A DNA stretch of 64,000 nt, from the NCBI GenBank assembly GCA_036322835.1, contig AP027304.1, positions 3,596,001 to 3,660,000 on the forward strand, given 5' to 3'. Origin of the DNA: Tenuifilaceae bacterium CYCD (lineage in GTDB: Bacteria > Bacteroidota > Bacteroidia > Bacteroidales > Tenuifilaceae). Below the pieces are notes generated by a model. That model did no database searches, was not told where the DNA came from, and was given only the letters and a program-made list of their open reading frames with translations. Of the stretch, positions 43,348 through 53,466 are shown in pieces. The position numbers were made by a program, and so were the translations under genes. Each line of letters starts with the position of its first letter. Within the stretch, counting starts at the first letter, position 1.

Positions 43348-43569
43348 AAGCAATCAATTTCTTCAAAAATAGTTTTTTGTATTTGAGGATACAAACCATT
43401 GAATTTAAATAAATGGATGACCGGAATTGAAATCTTCATAAATCTGTTTAACCTGTGCTATTGGTGTTCTAATTATATCAGAATTAAACCAAAATTTCAC
43501 TTTGAAATCAAACATTTACTTTGCATTTTTGCAATAAACCACAAATGTTAAAACCTAAACCAATCGAGC

Positions 43570-45633
43570 ATGAGAAAACTATTACTACTGTTATCATTAC
43601 CCATTTTGCTAACTATGACTAACTGTAAGCCAAGTGAAAATGGAGATAAAAAAGCGGATGTTTCTCCAATCCCACAACAATCTATTAGCAAGGTTACGCA
43701 AGAATTGCTCAACAAGTATGGCGATTCCCAAAAGTTCCGCATTGAACGTGGCGTGAACCAAGTTGCTCTGCTTTGGAGAACTACCGACGGCAATATTTCT
43801 GAATTCGAAGAATTCTGTAACACACAATTCGTAGCCGATGAGGCCAACCTCGATCAACTTTTCAGCAAGCTATCTTACGGTTACGAAATGCTTAACGGTT
43901 ATTTCATCCTGTTAAGTAAGGAATTAATGCGTCCTCTTCACTTAGATTGGGGACCTGTTACTCCTATAGATGAACTATTTGGATCGTACAATGCTGCTGC
44001 ACATATGTCGGAAGATTTATTTGCTAACAAAATTGCGTTTATTACTGCACTAAATTTCCCTTCATACACATTAAAGGAAAAGAGTGAATTGGGCGAAAAA
44101 TGGAATCGCAAGGAATGGGCTTTCGCTCGTATGGGCGATATATTCACCAGCCGCGTTCCTGCCAACTTAATTCAGAATTTTTCAACAGTAAACACCAATG
44201 CCGATACTTACATCAGCGAGTACAATATCTACCTTGGATATTTAGTTAGCGATAACAACGAGGCACTATTCACCGATAAAGATCTTAAACTTATTACCCA
44301 TTGGGGTTTACGCGATGAGTTAAAATCGCAGTACGCCGATAAAGAAAACGGCTTGGCTCGTCAGGAGATGATTTACCAAGTAATGAAACGTATCATCGAT
44401 CAAAGCATTCCTAAGGATGTAATCAATAACAACAAGTACAACTGGAATCCTTATAAGAATACTGTCTCAGAAAATGGCAAGGAGGTTGCTTTTGAATCGG
44501 AACCTAATACTCGTTATCAACATATTATCAATCAATTCAAGGCTTTAAAAGCAATTGACGCTTATACTCCAAGTATGCCAACCTACATCCAACGCAAATT
44601 CGAAGGCGAATTCGAAATACCTGTTGATGAAGTTGAGCAACTATTCACCGAGTTAGTTTCATCGAAAGAGGTAAGAGATTTAGGCAAGATAATTAGCCAA
44701 CGCTTAGGCCGCGATTTGCGTCCATTCGATATTTGGTACGATGGTTTTAAAGCTCGTAGCGGAATTCCTGCCGAAAAACTTGAGGCAATCACCACTAAAC
44801 GATTTGCCAACGCAGCTGCTTTTGAGAAAGAACTCTCAAATATTTTGACATCGTTGGGATGGACAAAGGAGAAAGCTCAGTTTATAGGCGAAAGAGTTAA
44901 GGTTGAAGCAGCTCGCGGATCGGGTCACGCCTGGGGTGCCGAAATGCACAAGGATAATGCGCTTCTTCGCACAAGGGTTCCTGCAAGCGGAATGAACTAC
45001 AAGGGTTTCAACATCGCTATGCACGAATTTGGCCATAACGTGGAGCAAACAATCACCCTTCACGATGTTGATTACTACGAAATGCACGGTGTTCCTAATA
45101 CTGCATTTACAGAAGCCTTAGCATTTGTATTCCAAAAACGCGACTTGGACGTTCTTGGTTTCAAAGAAACCAATCCTGATAAGGTTGCAATGGAAACTCT
45201 CGATAACCTATGGTCGTGCTACGAAATCATGGGCGTTTCGTTGGTTGATATCAACCTTTGGAATTGGCTTTACAGCAACCCTAATGCAACCGCAGAGCAG
45301 GTAAAAGAGGCTACCTTAACCATTGCAAAGGATATCTGGAATAAGTACTATGCCGATGTTTTTGGATCGAAAGATGAAACCATTCTTGCTGTTTACTCCC
45401 ATATGATCGACAATCCACTTTACCTATCGGCATATCCAATAGGCCATCTAATCGACTTCCAACTCGAAAAACAGTTTGCAGGAAAATCGTTTGCCAATGA
45501 GGTGGAAAGAATCTACTCTCAGGGTCGATTGATTCCTCAACTCTGGTTGAAAAATGGTGTTGGCGAATCACTATCGGTTAAACCAATCCTTGAAGCATCG
45601 GGTAAAGCAATTGGTGAACTCTCAAAAAAGTAA
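43570..45633 (+). CDS. HEFGH zinc metallopeptidase lipoprotein (gluzincin, M3-like)
   Basis: 687 residues with a lipoprotein signal ending LLTMTNC (Cys19). The zinc motif is MHEFGHNVEQ (His485, Glu486, His489), with a likely third ligand Glu515 in TAFTEALAFVF. The context HEFGHxVE.....Y.....P.TAFTEALA is like that of M3/M2-type oligopeptidases, but the N-terminal 450 residues do not match those closely. The M49 (DPP III) motif HExxxH is absent. It is exported and probably digests peptides at the envelope together with the M13 enzyme encoded upstream. Confidence 0.85.
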   Translation: MRKLLLLLSLPILLTMTNCKPSENGDKKADVSPIPQQSISKVTQELLNKYGDSQKFRIERGVNQVALLWRTTDGNISEFEEFCNTQFVADEANLDQLFSKLSYGYEMLNGYFILLSKELMRPLHLDWGPVTPIDELFGSYNAAAHMSEDLFANKIAFITALNFPSYTLKEKSELGEKWNRKEWAFARMGDIFTSRVPANLIQNFSTVNTNADTYISEYNIYLGYLVSDNNEALFTDKDLKLITHWGLRDELKSQYADKENGLARQEMIYQVMKRIIDQSIPKDVINNNKYNWNPYKNTVSENGKEVAFESEPNTRYQHIINQFKALKAIDAYTPSMPTYIQRKFEGEFEIPVDEVEQLFTELVSSKEVRDLGKIISQRLGRDLRPFDIWYDGFKARSGIPAEKLEAITTKRFANAAAFEKELSNILTSLGWTKEKAQFIGERVKVEAARGSGHAWGAEMHKDNALLRTRVPASGMNYKGFNIAMHEFGHNVEQTITLHDVDYYEMHGVPNTAFTEALAFVFQKRDLDVLGFKETNPDKVAMETLDNLWSCYEIMGVSLVDINLWNWLYSNPNATAEQVKEATLTIAKDIWNKYYADVFGSKDETILAVYSHMIDNPLYLSAYPIGHLIDFQLEKQFAGKSFANEVERIYSQGRLIPQLWLKNGVGESLSVKPILEASGKAIGELSKK

Positions 45634-45658
45634 TTCACTTTAACTCTTAACAAAAAGT

Positions 45659-45690
45659 AACGGTTGCCAACAATATGGCAACCGTTTTTG
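45659..45690 (+). terminator. Rho-independent terminator after the HEFGH peptidase gene
   Basis: AACGGTTGCCA-ACAATA-TGGCAACCGTT followed by TTTG; the stem is a perfect 11 bp. Confidence 0.88.
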
Positions 45691-45740
45691 TTTAGAATTA
45701 ATCATATATTTACCAATAAACCCATTTAAGTATTGAGGTT

Positions 45741-47090
45741 ATGATTAAATCAAACAAACTCAATGCCGACAGGCAAACACTTACGGAACTGGAAATATTT
45801 CGCGACGATAAGGCGGGCTTAAATATCTTTGATTTGCTCGATAAAACAATAACATCGGGCGGTAGGGATTTTCTCAAGAATCATTTTCAGAACCCATACA
45901 ACAACGCCACGGACATAATAAATATGCAGGACGCCCTTAAAACAATTACAGCCGAACCTGCAAAGTTTGAAATCCCTTTTACCAAGGAGTTGATGGATAG
46001 TATTGAGGTTTACTACTTCTCAAAAAGCGAAGTCTTAATCAGTGGAAATCCAATAGCCCGTTTTCTCGAAGGACTCATTTACAGAATAAAATATAAGGAT
46101 TTCAAGGAAACAGCGCTTAAGGGATCAAAAAACACGTTGCATTTTGTGCAAGAAGTAAAAAGATATTTCGATAGATTAGAACCCAGTAATCTCCCAAAGA
46201 TTCTTGAGGATACTTATTTGACAGTTAACGAAATTCTTAACGAAAAGGACATCAAAATGGCTTGCGAGATAAAGAATGTCCAATCGTTAGACTTTATCGA
46301 CTTAATCACCATCGATCAATGGTTCCGTTCTACACATAAACTTAAAATACTAACTCTACTGGAAATTGCTTACACACTCGATGCCTATACATCAATGGCA
46401 AAGGCAAACAAGCAATACAACATGAATTTTCCAGAGATTGTAGATTCTGAAAATTCCGTGCTTGAAGTTGAAAATCTGTTCCATTTATTTATAAAGAATC
46501 CTGTCGCTAATAGTCTAAAATATGAAAATGGAAAACAATTCATGTTTCTTACTGGTCCCAACATGGCCGGCAAAACAACATTTCTAAAATCGTGTGGGAT
46601 AGCAATCTATATGGCGCAACTTGGAATGGGAGTTCCCGCAAAATCAATGAAAATATCACCATTCAATGCACTTTTCAGTAGCCTCAACACAACCGATAAC
46701 CTAAGCATTGGTTACAGCTATTTCTACAGCGAAGTAATGCGTGTTCGGAAAGCGGCAGAAACCCTACAAAAGGAAAGAAAAGTATTTATGATTTTTGATG
46801 AACTATTCAAGGGAACCAATATCAAGGATGCCTTCGATGGATCGATGCTTGTTATTAATGGACTTTTAAAGTGGAAATCGAGTTTATTTATACTGGCATC
46901 GCACCTAACCGAAATTTCAAAAGAAATTGATGGGATTGCAAAAGTATTCTTTAGATATTTCGATTCTGCTATAGAAAAAGGGAAACCTGTTTTTAACTAC
47001 AAAATTTGCGAAGGGAAGTCGAACGAACGCCTAGGGTTAATAATTTTGCAGAACGAAAACATTGAAGAATTACTAACGCCTCAACAATAG
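45741..47090 (+). CDS. MutS-related ATPase without mismatch-recognition domain
   Basis: 449 residues. The C-terminal MutS ABC-type ATPase domain has Walker A FLTGPNMAGKTTFLK (about residue 273), Walker B VFMIFDELFKGTN (about 353) and the His-loop ASHLTEIS. The N-terminal half corresponds to the lever/core domain only; the mismatch-binding and connector domains of MutS and the Smr nuclease of MutS2 are missing. Such short MutS homologs are frequent in Bacteroidota, and their role in DNA metabolism is not defined. The stop abuts the start of the methyltransferase gene with no gap. Confidence 0.88.
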   Translation: MIKSNKLNADRQTLTELEIFRDDKAGLNIFDLLDKTITSGGRDFLKNHFQNPYNNATDIINMQDALKTITAEPAKFEIPFTKELMDSIEVYYFSKSEVLISGNPIARFLEGLIYRIKYKDFKETALKGSKNTLHFVQEVKRYFDRLEPSNLPKILEDTYLTVNEILNEKDIKMACEIKNVQSLDFIDLITIDQWFRSTHKLKILTLLEIAYTLDAYTSMAKANKQYNMNFPEIVDSENSVLEVENLFHLFIKNPVANSLKYENGKQFMFLTGPNMAGKTTFLKSCGIAIYMAQLGMGVPAKSMKISPFNALFSSLNTTDNLSIGYSYFYSEVMRVRKAAETLQKERKVFMIFDELFKGTNIKDAFDGSMLVINGLLKWKSSLFILASHLTEISKEIDGIAKVFFRYFDSAIEKGKPVFNYKICEGKSNERLGLIILQNENIEELLTPQQ

Positions 47091-47783
47091 ATGAAAGTTA
47101 GCTTTATACTGGTTGAACCGGCCGTTCCCGAGAATGTTGGAGCCGCCGCACGTGCAATAAAAACAATGGGATTCAACAATTTACGCCTTGTCAACCCTTG
47201 CGACCATTTGGATATAAAAGCCCGAATGCTCGCACACGCCTCGAACGATATTCTAGAAAATGCCACGGTTTATCAATCGTTAAAGGAAGCGATTACCGAT
47301 GTTGACTTTGTTTTTGCCACATCGGCAAAGCAACGCTGGGTAAAATTGGATATAGTTCCATGCAACGAAATTGTTGACTTTATCAATAAAAAGGAGAATA
47401 CCGTAAGTAGCATTGCAATCGTATTTGGTCGCGAAGAATCGGGACTAACAAACGAAGAAATAGCCCTATGCCACAGGGTTTCCCACGTTCCATTAAAAAC
47501 GCAGTATCCTTCGCTAAACTTGGCTCAATCGGTAATGATTTATGCTTATACCCTATCCGTTCTAAATATTGAACTAGAAACAAACAATTCTAAAACACAA
47601 AACCCCGATAGCCTTAAAGCGCTTATTATAAAAGTACAATCAATACTCAATGCAATAGATCTAGGACCAGACAAACTCATCAACGGTAGAATAATAGAAC
47701 GAATCACCGAGTTGGGCACCGAGGACATCAAACTACTCCACTCATTATCAAGCGCATTAATATCAAAAATCGAAAAACCGTAA
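47091..47783 (+). CDS. TrmJ-like SPOUT tRNA/rRNA 2'-O-methyltransferase
   Basis: 230 residues. SPOUT/TrmH-type motifs: VEPAVPENVGAAARAIKTMGF (motif 1), FGREESGLTNEEI (motif 2) and YPSLNLAQSVMIYAY (motif 3). The trefoil knot binds SAM. LVEP.VPENVG and the short C-terminal helical tail match the TrmJ/TrmL group, which methylates the 2'-hydroxyl of wobble-region tRNA or rRNA nucleotides. It is translationally coupled to the MutS-like gene. The exact target is unknown. Confidence 0.9.
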   Translation: MKVSFILVEPAVPENVGAAARAIKTMGFNNLRLVNPCDHLDIKARMLAHASNDILENATVYQSLKEAITDVDFVFATSAKQRWVKLDIVPCNEIVDFINKKENTVSSIAIVFGREESGLTNEEIALCHRVSHVPLKTQYPSLNLAQSVMIYAYTLSVLNIELETNNSKTQNPDSLKALIIKVQSILNAIDLGPDKLINGRIIERITELGTEDIKLLHSLSSALISKIEKP

Positions 47784-47882
47784 AGTTGATATAAATCATT
47801 CTTTCGGCATAAAAAAAATCATCATAGCCGATTTTAGGTTTTCAAAATTGTCATAAATTGAGACAAACAAAAACCTACAACT

Positions 47883-48611
47883 ATGATGAAAAAACTACTC
47901 CTAAGTCTAACAACTACACTATTGCTTACCAGTAGTATAGCGGTAGCACAAGAAGAAAAACAAAGTAGCGCTGTAAGTGTAGATTATAGCGTAGATCTTG
48001 TAAGCCGGTATGTATGGAGGGGCTTGCTTTATAGTGCAAATCCAAACATTCAACCTACAATTTCTCTTACTGCTGGTAATTTTTCAGTTGGGAGTTGGGC
48101 CTCCTACGGAATGTCCCAAGAATATTATTCCGAGGTAGATCTATTTGCAACGTATTCTATTGGAAATTTCTCGTTTACTGTATATGATTACTACAATGAA
48201 TATGAATCGAAACTCGATTCTGCAGATTACTTTCATTGGGATAGAAAAACAACAGGACATGCTCTTGAAGGGACTTTAGCTTGGTCGGGCACCGAAAGTT
48301 TTCCACTAAGCATAACTGGAGCCGTTTTCTTTTATGGAAACGATAGAAACAGTACAACCCTAGATCAAAATTATTCAACATACCTTGAACTCGGTTATCC
48401 TGTAACGCTTGGAGACTATAACATTGATCTATTTATTGGAGGTACTTTCAATGAAGGTTTATACAACGATGAGGCAAACATTGTAAACGTAGGTTTTAAA
48501 ACCAGCAAGGAGATTGAAATAACCGATAAATTCAAACTCCCGGTAAGTGCCACTTTTGCAGTAAATCCCGCAAAGGAGGATATATTTTTTGTAGTAGGAA
48601 TAACTCTTTAA
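47883..48611 (+). CDS. Outer membrane beta-barrel protein (TorF/putative porin-like)
   Basis: 242 residues with a signal peptide (KKLLLSLTTTLLLTSSIAVA-Q). DYSVDLVSRYVWRGLLYSANPNIQPTI at the start of the mature part is the pattern of the TorF/gcw_chp putative porin family: alternating amphipathic strands with aromatic girdle residues. The C-terminus (DIFFVVGITL) ends in a barrel strand. It is predicted to be a small outer-membrane porin. Only 12 bases separate it from the chemoreceptor gene downstream, so the two are probably one operon. Confidence 0.8.
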   Translation: MMKKLLLSLTTTLLLTSSIAVAQEEKQSSAVSVDYSVDLVSRYVWRGLLYSANPNIQPTISLTAGNFSVGSWASYGMSQEYYSEVDLFATYSIGNFSFTVYDYYNEYESKLDSADYFHWDRKTTGHALEGTLAWSGTESFPLSITGAVFFYGNDRNSTTLDQNYSTYLELGYPVTLGDYNIDLFIGGTFNEGLYNDEANIVNVGFKTSKEIEITDKFKLPVSATFAVNPAKEDIFFVVGITL

Positions 48612-48623
48612 TCTGAAAATACT

Positions 48624-50519
48624 ATGAAAGGAAAATTCTTTTCTATTCAACTCCGACTAGGACTTCTAGTTGGCATTGGCGTTTTTCTTACAGTCGCAAT
48701 TTTACTTCTATTGAGCACGACTAACGCAATGAAAAATGCCTTCAAATCGGCAAAGGAAAACACAATGGCAATCTCCGAGAATTATGCGAGTATGGTTAAA
48801 TCCAGAATGGACAAAGCAATAGTAACCTCCAGAACAATGGCCGATGCAATTAGCTTTGTACGGAATAATCCACAACAAGCCATTACAAGAGAACAAGCAC
48901 AAAAAATGGGAGCCAAAGTACTTTTAAGTGATTCGGACTACCTCGGCTTTACGTTATGCTTTGAACCCAATGCATTCGACGGGAAAGATTCCCAATTTGC
49001 CAATACACAAGGCCATGATAAAACAGGACGCTTTATCTCATACCTAACTAAAAATGGAACCGGAGGCTACGTAATAGAACCACTGGTCGATTACGAAAGT
49101 GAGGACAAAGCCCCTTGGTACTGGCAACCAAAAAAATTGCTGGGTGAAATTGTAACCGAACCCGTTCTTTACCCCATTCAAGGGAAAATGGTGCTTATGG
49201 TTTCGTTCATGACTCCTGTTTTGGATGGCAATCAGTTCATTGGCGTCACTGGCATTGACTACTCCATTGATTTTTTGCAAGAATTGGTATCAAAATCAGA
49301 CTTTTTTGGGGGACAAGCAAGAATATCAATTGTAAGTTATGAAGGAACTTATGCTGCCAACTCTGCAAAAAAAGATTTAGTGGGCAAAAGCATCAAAGAA
49401 ACCGATGGAAGTGATTACAACCGTAGAATTGATGAACTCAAAGCTGGGAAAAAATCAGAGTTCGAAACATCCGAATACATGTGTGTATATGTTCCCATTA
49501 ATGTGGGGAAAAGCAAATACCCCTGGCAAGTCAGACTCGAGGTTCCTATGAATTTAATCACCGAAAACGCCCGAACTCAAATGTGGTATCAAATTACCTT
49601 GGGCTTAATTCTATTGACACTTAGCTTAGGTTTGATAATGTTCAACCTACGTCAATCCATAAAACCAATCTACTCTTTGGTTGAAGTTACCGAGAAAATA
49701 GCAAAAGGAAACCTAAATATTGAACAAAAAGAGGATATCCGAAATGACGAAATTGGACTAGTGTACAATTCAGTTCATGACATGGCCAATAAACTAAAAG
49801 AAATCATCTCGAATATTCGCGATGCAGCGGAAAACTTCTCCAATGCCGCAGCCCAAATGAGCAATGGCAGTCAACAACTTTCCGAGAGAACCAATGAGCA
49901 AGCATCATCGGTTGAAGAGGTTAGCAGTTCCATGGAAGAAATGGTTTCGAGCATTCAGCAAAATACTGATAATGCCAAGGAAACTGAAAAGATCTCAAAT
50001 TTAGCAGCAGTTGGAGGCAAAAAGGGAAAAGAATCTGTTGACACTGCCATAAATTCCATGATGCAAATTGCCAATAAAATTGGTATTATCACCGATATAG
50101 CATTTCAAACAAACATACTTGCTCTCAACGCTGCTGTTGAAGCAGCAAGAGCCGGAGAACATGGAAAAGGATTTGCAGTTGTTGCCGCCGAAGTCCGTAA
50201 ATTAGCAGAACGTAGCCGTGCCGCTGCCGATGAGATAAGTAACTTCTCATCGTACAGTGTTTCAACCGCTGAGGCTGCCGGCAAAGAATTAGAACATATA
50301 GTTCCGCATATCGAAAAAACAGCTCAACTGGTTCAGGAAATAACGGCCTCGAGCATTGAGCAAAACGGAGGTGCCGATCAGGTAAACAATGCAATTCAAC
50401 AGTTGAACAACGTTACACAGCACAATGCATCACTTGCCGAAGAAATTGCATCAAGCGCTGAAGAACTTTTAAGTCAGTCGCAGCAACTTAAAGAGATGGT
50501 TGCTTATTTTAAAATGTAA
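48624..50519 (+). CDS. Methyl-accepting chemotaxis protein with dCACHE-type sensor
   Basis: 631 residues. TM1 (about 8-30), a large periplasmic dCACHE-like domain (about 40-300; [27 protein letters not shown]), TM2 (about 315-340), HAMP (about 340-395; [20 protein letters not shown]), and a cytoplasmic signalling hairpin with the canonical tip [40 protein letters not shown]. No C-terminal CheR-tether pentapeptide is seen. It would signal through CheA/CheW, neither of which is in the window. Co-transcription with an outer-membrane porin suggests it senses a solute that enters through it. Confidence 0.92.
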   Translation: MKGKFFSIQLRLGLLVGIGVFLTVAILLLLSTTNAMKNAFKSAKENTMAISENYASMVKSRMDKAIVTSRTMADAISFVRNNPQQAITREQAQKMGAKVLLSDSDYLGFTLCFEPNAFDGKDSQFANTQGHDKTGRFISYLTKNGTGGYVIEPLVDYESEDKAPWYWQPKKLLGEIVTEPVLYPIQGKMVLMVSFMTPVLDGNQFIGVTGIDYSIDFLQELVSKSDFFGGQARISIVSYEGTYAANSAKKDLVGKSIKETDGSDYNRRIDELKAGKKSEFETSEYMCVYVPINVGKSKYPWQVRLEVPMNLITENARTQMWYQITLGLILLTLSLGLIMFNLRQSIKPIYSLVEVTEKIAKGNLNIEQKEDIRNDEIGLVYNSVHDMANKLKEIISNIRDAAENFSNAAAQMSNGSQQLSERTNEQASSVEEVSSSMEEMVSSIQQNTDNAKETEKISNLAAVGGKKGKESVDTAINSMMQIANKIGIITDIAFQTNILALNAAVEAARAGEHGKGFAVVAAEVRKLAERSRAAADEISNFSSYSVSTAEAAGKELEHIVPHIEKTAQLVQEITASSIEQNGGADQVNNAIQQLNNVTQHNASLAEEIASSAEELLSQSQQLKEMVAYFKM

Positions 50520-50536
50520 TTTCAATAAATATCATA

Positions 50537-50573
50537 ATAAAAACGAGAGGTTTTTCCTCTCGTTTTTATTTTT
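50537..50573. terminator. Bidirectional terminator between the MCP and phosphofructokinase genes
   Basis: ATAAAAACGAGAGG-TTTTT-CCTCTCGTTTTTAT is a perfect 14-bp stem with T-rich flanks on both strands. Confidence 0.9.
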
Positions 50574-50602
50574 ACATTAATACCTAAAAACTCTCTTTCA
50601 AT

Positions 50603-51808
50603 CTATTCGCTAGTCATTATAAACAATGGCTGCATCTCAAAACTCTTATAAAAAGGACGTAGCCTATCAGTATTGTAATATCTAGAAATATTTACAATTT
50701 TTTTCTGACTAACCACCACATCGATAGGCATATTATCGTAACGGCCATTCTTTAAAACCACCAATCTACCATGCACTCCCTTTAGAATTAAATCCAAAGC
50801 AAGATTACCGAATGCCATGGGAACAATAGAGTCTATAGCATCAGGCTCTCCCCCTCGAACCAAATAGCCCAAATTCTGGCTAATAATATTTACGGTTTTG
50901 CCTTTATTATATTTTGCTGATAGTTCCTTGATTTGCTTGGAAACAATATCGCCAATTCCACCCAACTTTGCATGACCAAACGCATCGCGCTCAGTTCCCT
51001 GAATTGACATTTGTTCCATTCCTTCAAATGTTGCACCTTCTGAGATTAACATCGTAGAATACTTACTGGGATTATGGTTCCTATCGTCTATAAGCAACTC
51101 GGTTAATCGATCCACGCTGAATTTGAATTCAGGGATTACGCAACGGTTAGCCACTCCAGCCATAGTTGGCAACATTGCTGTAAAACCAGCATATCGACCA
51201 AAAACCTCCATCACCAAAATTCTCTCATGCGATCCGGCCGATGTCCTGAGCATATCGGTTAGTGCAATGGTACGTGTAACGCACGTGCTAAAGCCAATAC
51301 AGTAATCGGTGCCAGGCACATCGTTATCCATTGTTTTGGGAATGGCAATCACTTTAAAACCCTCCTGGTAAAGGCGAACACCATAACTTAGCGTATCATC
51401 ACCTCCAATAGGTATAAGATAATCGATTCCTAGGAACGCAAGATTTTTAATAACCTCAGGGGTTAAATCGTTAATTGCTTTACTATACTTGGATTTTAAA
51501 TGCTCAGGAACAGTATCTTTTGCCACCTTAGCAGGATTCGTTCTTGAGGTATGTAGAAACGTTCCTCCCGTGCGAAACGCTTTATTAACTCGCTCCTCGG
51601 TTAGCACCTCGAAACAGTTACTATTATCGGCACTTTTATCGCGGATAATCTCAATTAAGCCTGCCCATCCACGCCGAAGTCCAATTACACTAAAACCTTC
51701 GCGTAATGCCCTAATTGTAATAGCCCTAATTGCAGGATTTAAGCCTGGCACATCTCCACCACCAGTAAGAATACCGATTACAGGTTTATCTTTAACAGCA
51801 TTTTCCAT
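50603..51808 (-). CDS. 6-phosphofructokinase, probably PPi-dependent
   Basis: 401 residues. Substrate and donor motifs: GILTGGGDVPGLN, IGGDDTLSYG, PKTMDNDVPGTDYCIGFSTC, GRYAGFTA, and GGEPDAIDSIVP near the end. In the family, Asp after GGD (GGDD) and Lys in PKTxDND mark use of pyrophosphate, while ATP enzymes have GGDG and PGTxDND; this protein has both PPi-type residues. It would make fructose 1,6-bisphosphate reversibly in the cytoplasm. Biochemical exceptions exist, so the donor is a prediction. Confidence 0.9.
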   Translation of the reverse strand: MENAVKDKPVIGILTGGGDVPGLNPAIRAITIRALREGFSVIGLRRGWAGLIEIIRDKSADNSNCFEVLTEERVNKAFRTGGTFLHTSRTNPAKVAKDTVPEHLKSKYSKAINDLTPEVIKNLAFLGIDYLIPIGGDDTLSYGVRLYQEGFKVIAIPKTMDNDVPGTDYCIGFSTCVTRTIALTDMLRTSAGSHERILVMEVFGRYAGFTAMLPTMAGVANRCVIPEFKFSVDRLTELLIDDRNHNPSKYSTMLISEGATFEGMEQMSIQGTERDAFGHAKLGGIGDIVSKQIKELSAKYNKGKTVNIISQNLGYLVRGGEPDAIDSIVPMAFGNLALDLILKGVHGRLVVLKNGRYDNMPIDVVVSQKKIVNISRYYNTDRLRPFYKSFEMQPLFIMTSE

Positions 51809-51880
51809 CGCAATACAATTTAGTGAATACTAAATTTACATCGGATGTTTGTTAATGTCAAGAACTTATGTAAATAAACA

Positions 51881-51909
51881 GAAAAGCCCCAACCTTAATG
51901 GTTGGAGCC
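51881..51909 (-). terminator. Terminator after the TlpA-like gene
   Basis: On the minus strand, GCTCCAACC-ATTAA-GGTTGGGGC (one mismatch) is followed by TTTTC. Confidence 0.7.
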
Positions 51910-51929
51910 ATATTAATAATATCTCGTAA

Positions 51930-53336
51930 CTACTTTAACTCATTCTCCAAATACTGATTCAGCGTTTCCACACTAATTCGCTTAATAATAATCTTTTTAT
52001 TAGAATCTAAGACATAAATCACTGGAGTTGAATATATATCGTACAAATTGCGGAAATTGGAACTGAATGTTGGATCCCATACATTAATCCAGTTCATTCC
52101 TTTTTTTTCGATATAATCCATCCATTTAGGCTGATCGCCTTGAGTATAGACCCCATACACCTCCAACCCATTTTCTTTATACTTATCGTAGGTCTTTTTT
52201 AACTCAGGGGTAACTTTCTGACAGTGTCCACAATCCGGATCCCAGAAATACACCACAACTACTTTAGATTTTAATTCGCTTAACCTATAATACTTACCAT
52301 AAGGATTGGGCAACCATAAGTCAGGTGCAGTTTTTCCAATTAGATTAGGTTTAAGCGCAGTAACTCGCTCCTTAAACTTATCGAGCATTTTTTGATCAGC
52401 CCACCAAGCCTCACCGCTTAAATAGTACTTTTCGGCAATAGCCACAAACACAGCATCCATACCCATCCTTTCGGAGGTAATAAACTTATTGGACAGCAAG
52501 GACAGTACGTACTGAAACATCTCCCGGTTCGCTTTTGATTTTTCCACCAAAGCAATGGCTTGTGGAATTATACTGTCGGGATGAGGAATCAAAACCCTGT
52601 CGAAGTAGGTATTAATCTTACCCTCCAGGATTGGTGTTCGCATTAACCTACTATCCGCAAAATCAATATTGTCGAAGTAGTGCAACTTATTAAATTGATA
52701 GCTATGCGCCCACTGAAGCGAATCATATTTTTTTGGATCCTTTGGAATTGCTAACTCAGGAACATCAACATTCTTCATAGCCTTAACAATGGCTGCAATA
52801 AATTCCCCTTTATGCTTTTCAATAACACTATCCCAGTATTTTACAACCTCAGCATTAAGATCGTTCAACTTATTTTTCAGTTCTTCCGATTTTACTGTAT
52901 CCTTCAACGCTTCCTTCATTTGATCGGATAACTCCTTGTTCCGTTTTTGCATATCAACCATAAACCTCTGATAATCGAGGAATGCCTCATTCTCTGGAGA
53001 TTTTAAGAACTTTATATTATCCTGAAAATTATCCTTGGTTGTTTTAACCGAAAATTGCTGATTATCGCTTACTAATAACTCAAAATAGGTTTTTCCTGGC
53101 AGTATTACCAAGTAAATTCCCCCTTTCAGTAAAGAATCACCTGTAAAAACAGCTAAGCCTTTAGAATCGACTCTTGCGGTATCGCAAACATACTTTTTAT
53201 CGCCCAAATGATATCCCAATAGCAAAGATGTGTCCTTTAATCCGTCAACTTGAACTTCAATTCGATAAGTAGGCTTTTGGGCAAAAACAATGGACGTAAC
53301 CAAAATCAATGCCGAAAAAGTAAGTAATCGCTTCAT
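51930..53336 (-). CDS. TlpA-like thiol-disulfide oxidoreductase with DUF4369/DUF5106-like N-terminus
   Basis: 468 residues with a signal peptide (KRLLTFSALILVTSIVFA-Q). Residues about 22-120 are a DUF4369-like beta domain (IEVQVDGLKDTSLLLGYHLGDKKY). The middle, about 120-320, is helical, like DUF5106. The C-terminal thioredoxin fold (about 325-468) carries the active site YFWDPDCGHCQKVTPEL (CGHC) and the cis-Pro region YSTPVIYVLD. It is periplasmic and probably reduces or exchanges protein disulfides. It is divergent from the DUF255 thioredoxin-like gene. Confidence 0.88.
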   Translation of the reverse strand: MKRLLTFSALILVTSIVFAQKPTYRIEVQVDGLKDTSLLLGYHLGDKKYVCDTARVDSKGLAVFTGDSLLKGGIYLVILPGKTYFELLVSDNQQFSVKTTKDNFQDNIKFLKSPENEAFLDYQRFMVDMQKRNKELSDQMKEALKDTVKSEELKNKLNDLNAEVVKYWDSVIEKHKGEFIAAIVKAMKNVDVPELAIPKDPKKYDSLQWAHSYQFNKLHYFDNIDFADSRLMRTPILEGKINTYFDRVLIPHPDSIIPQAIALVEKSKANREMFQYVLSLLSNKFITSERMGMDAVFVAIAEKYYLSGEAWWADQKMLDKFKERVTALKPNLIGKTAPDLWLPNPYGKYYRLSELKSKVVVVYFWDPDCGHCQKVTPELKKTYDKYKENGLEVYGVYTQGDQPKWMDYIEKKGMNWINVWDPTFSSNFRNLYDIYSTPVIYVLDSNKKIIIKRISVETLNQYLENELK

Positions 53337-53466
53337 ATCAAAATATTTATTTAATTACATAACCAATTGTGCACATCAAAAATAGTTAAAAAGAAAATTA
53401 ACCTCTTGATTTTTCTGTTAATAGTTCAACAATTAGTTTGAATTCTTGTTAAAGAGTACAAACCAC

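Noticed and set aside
43570-45633. Dipeptidyl peptidase III (M49) assignment
   Set aside because: The zinc motif is HEFGH (HExxH), not the HExxxH of M49, so a gluzincin/M3-like call was used.
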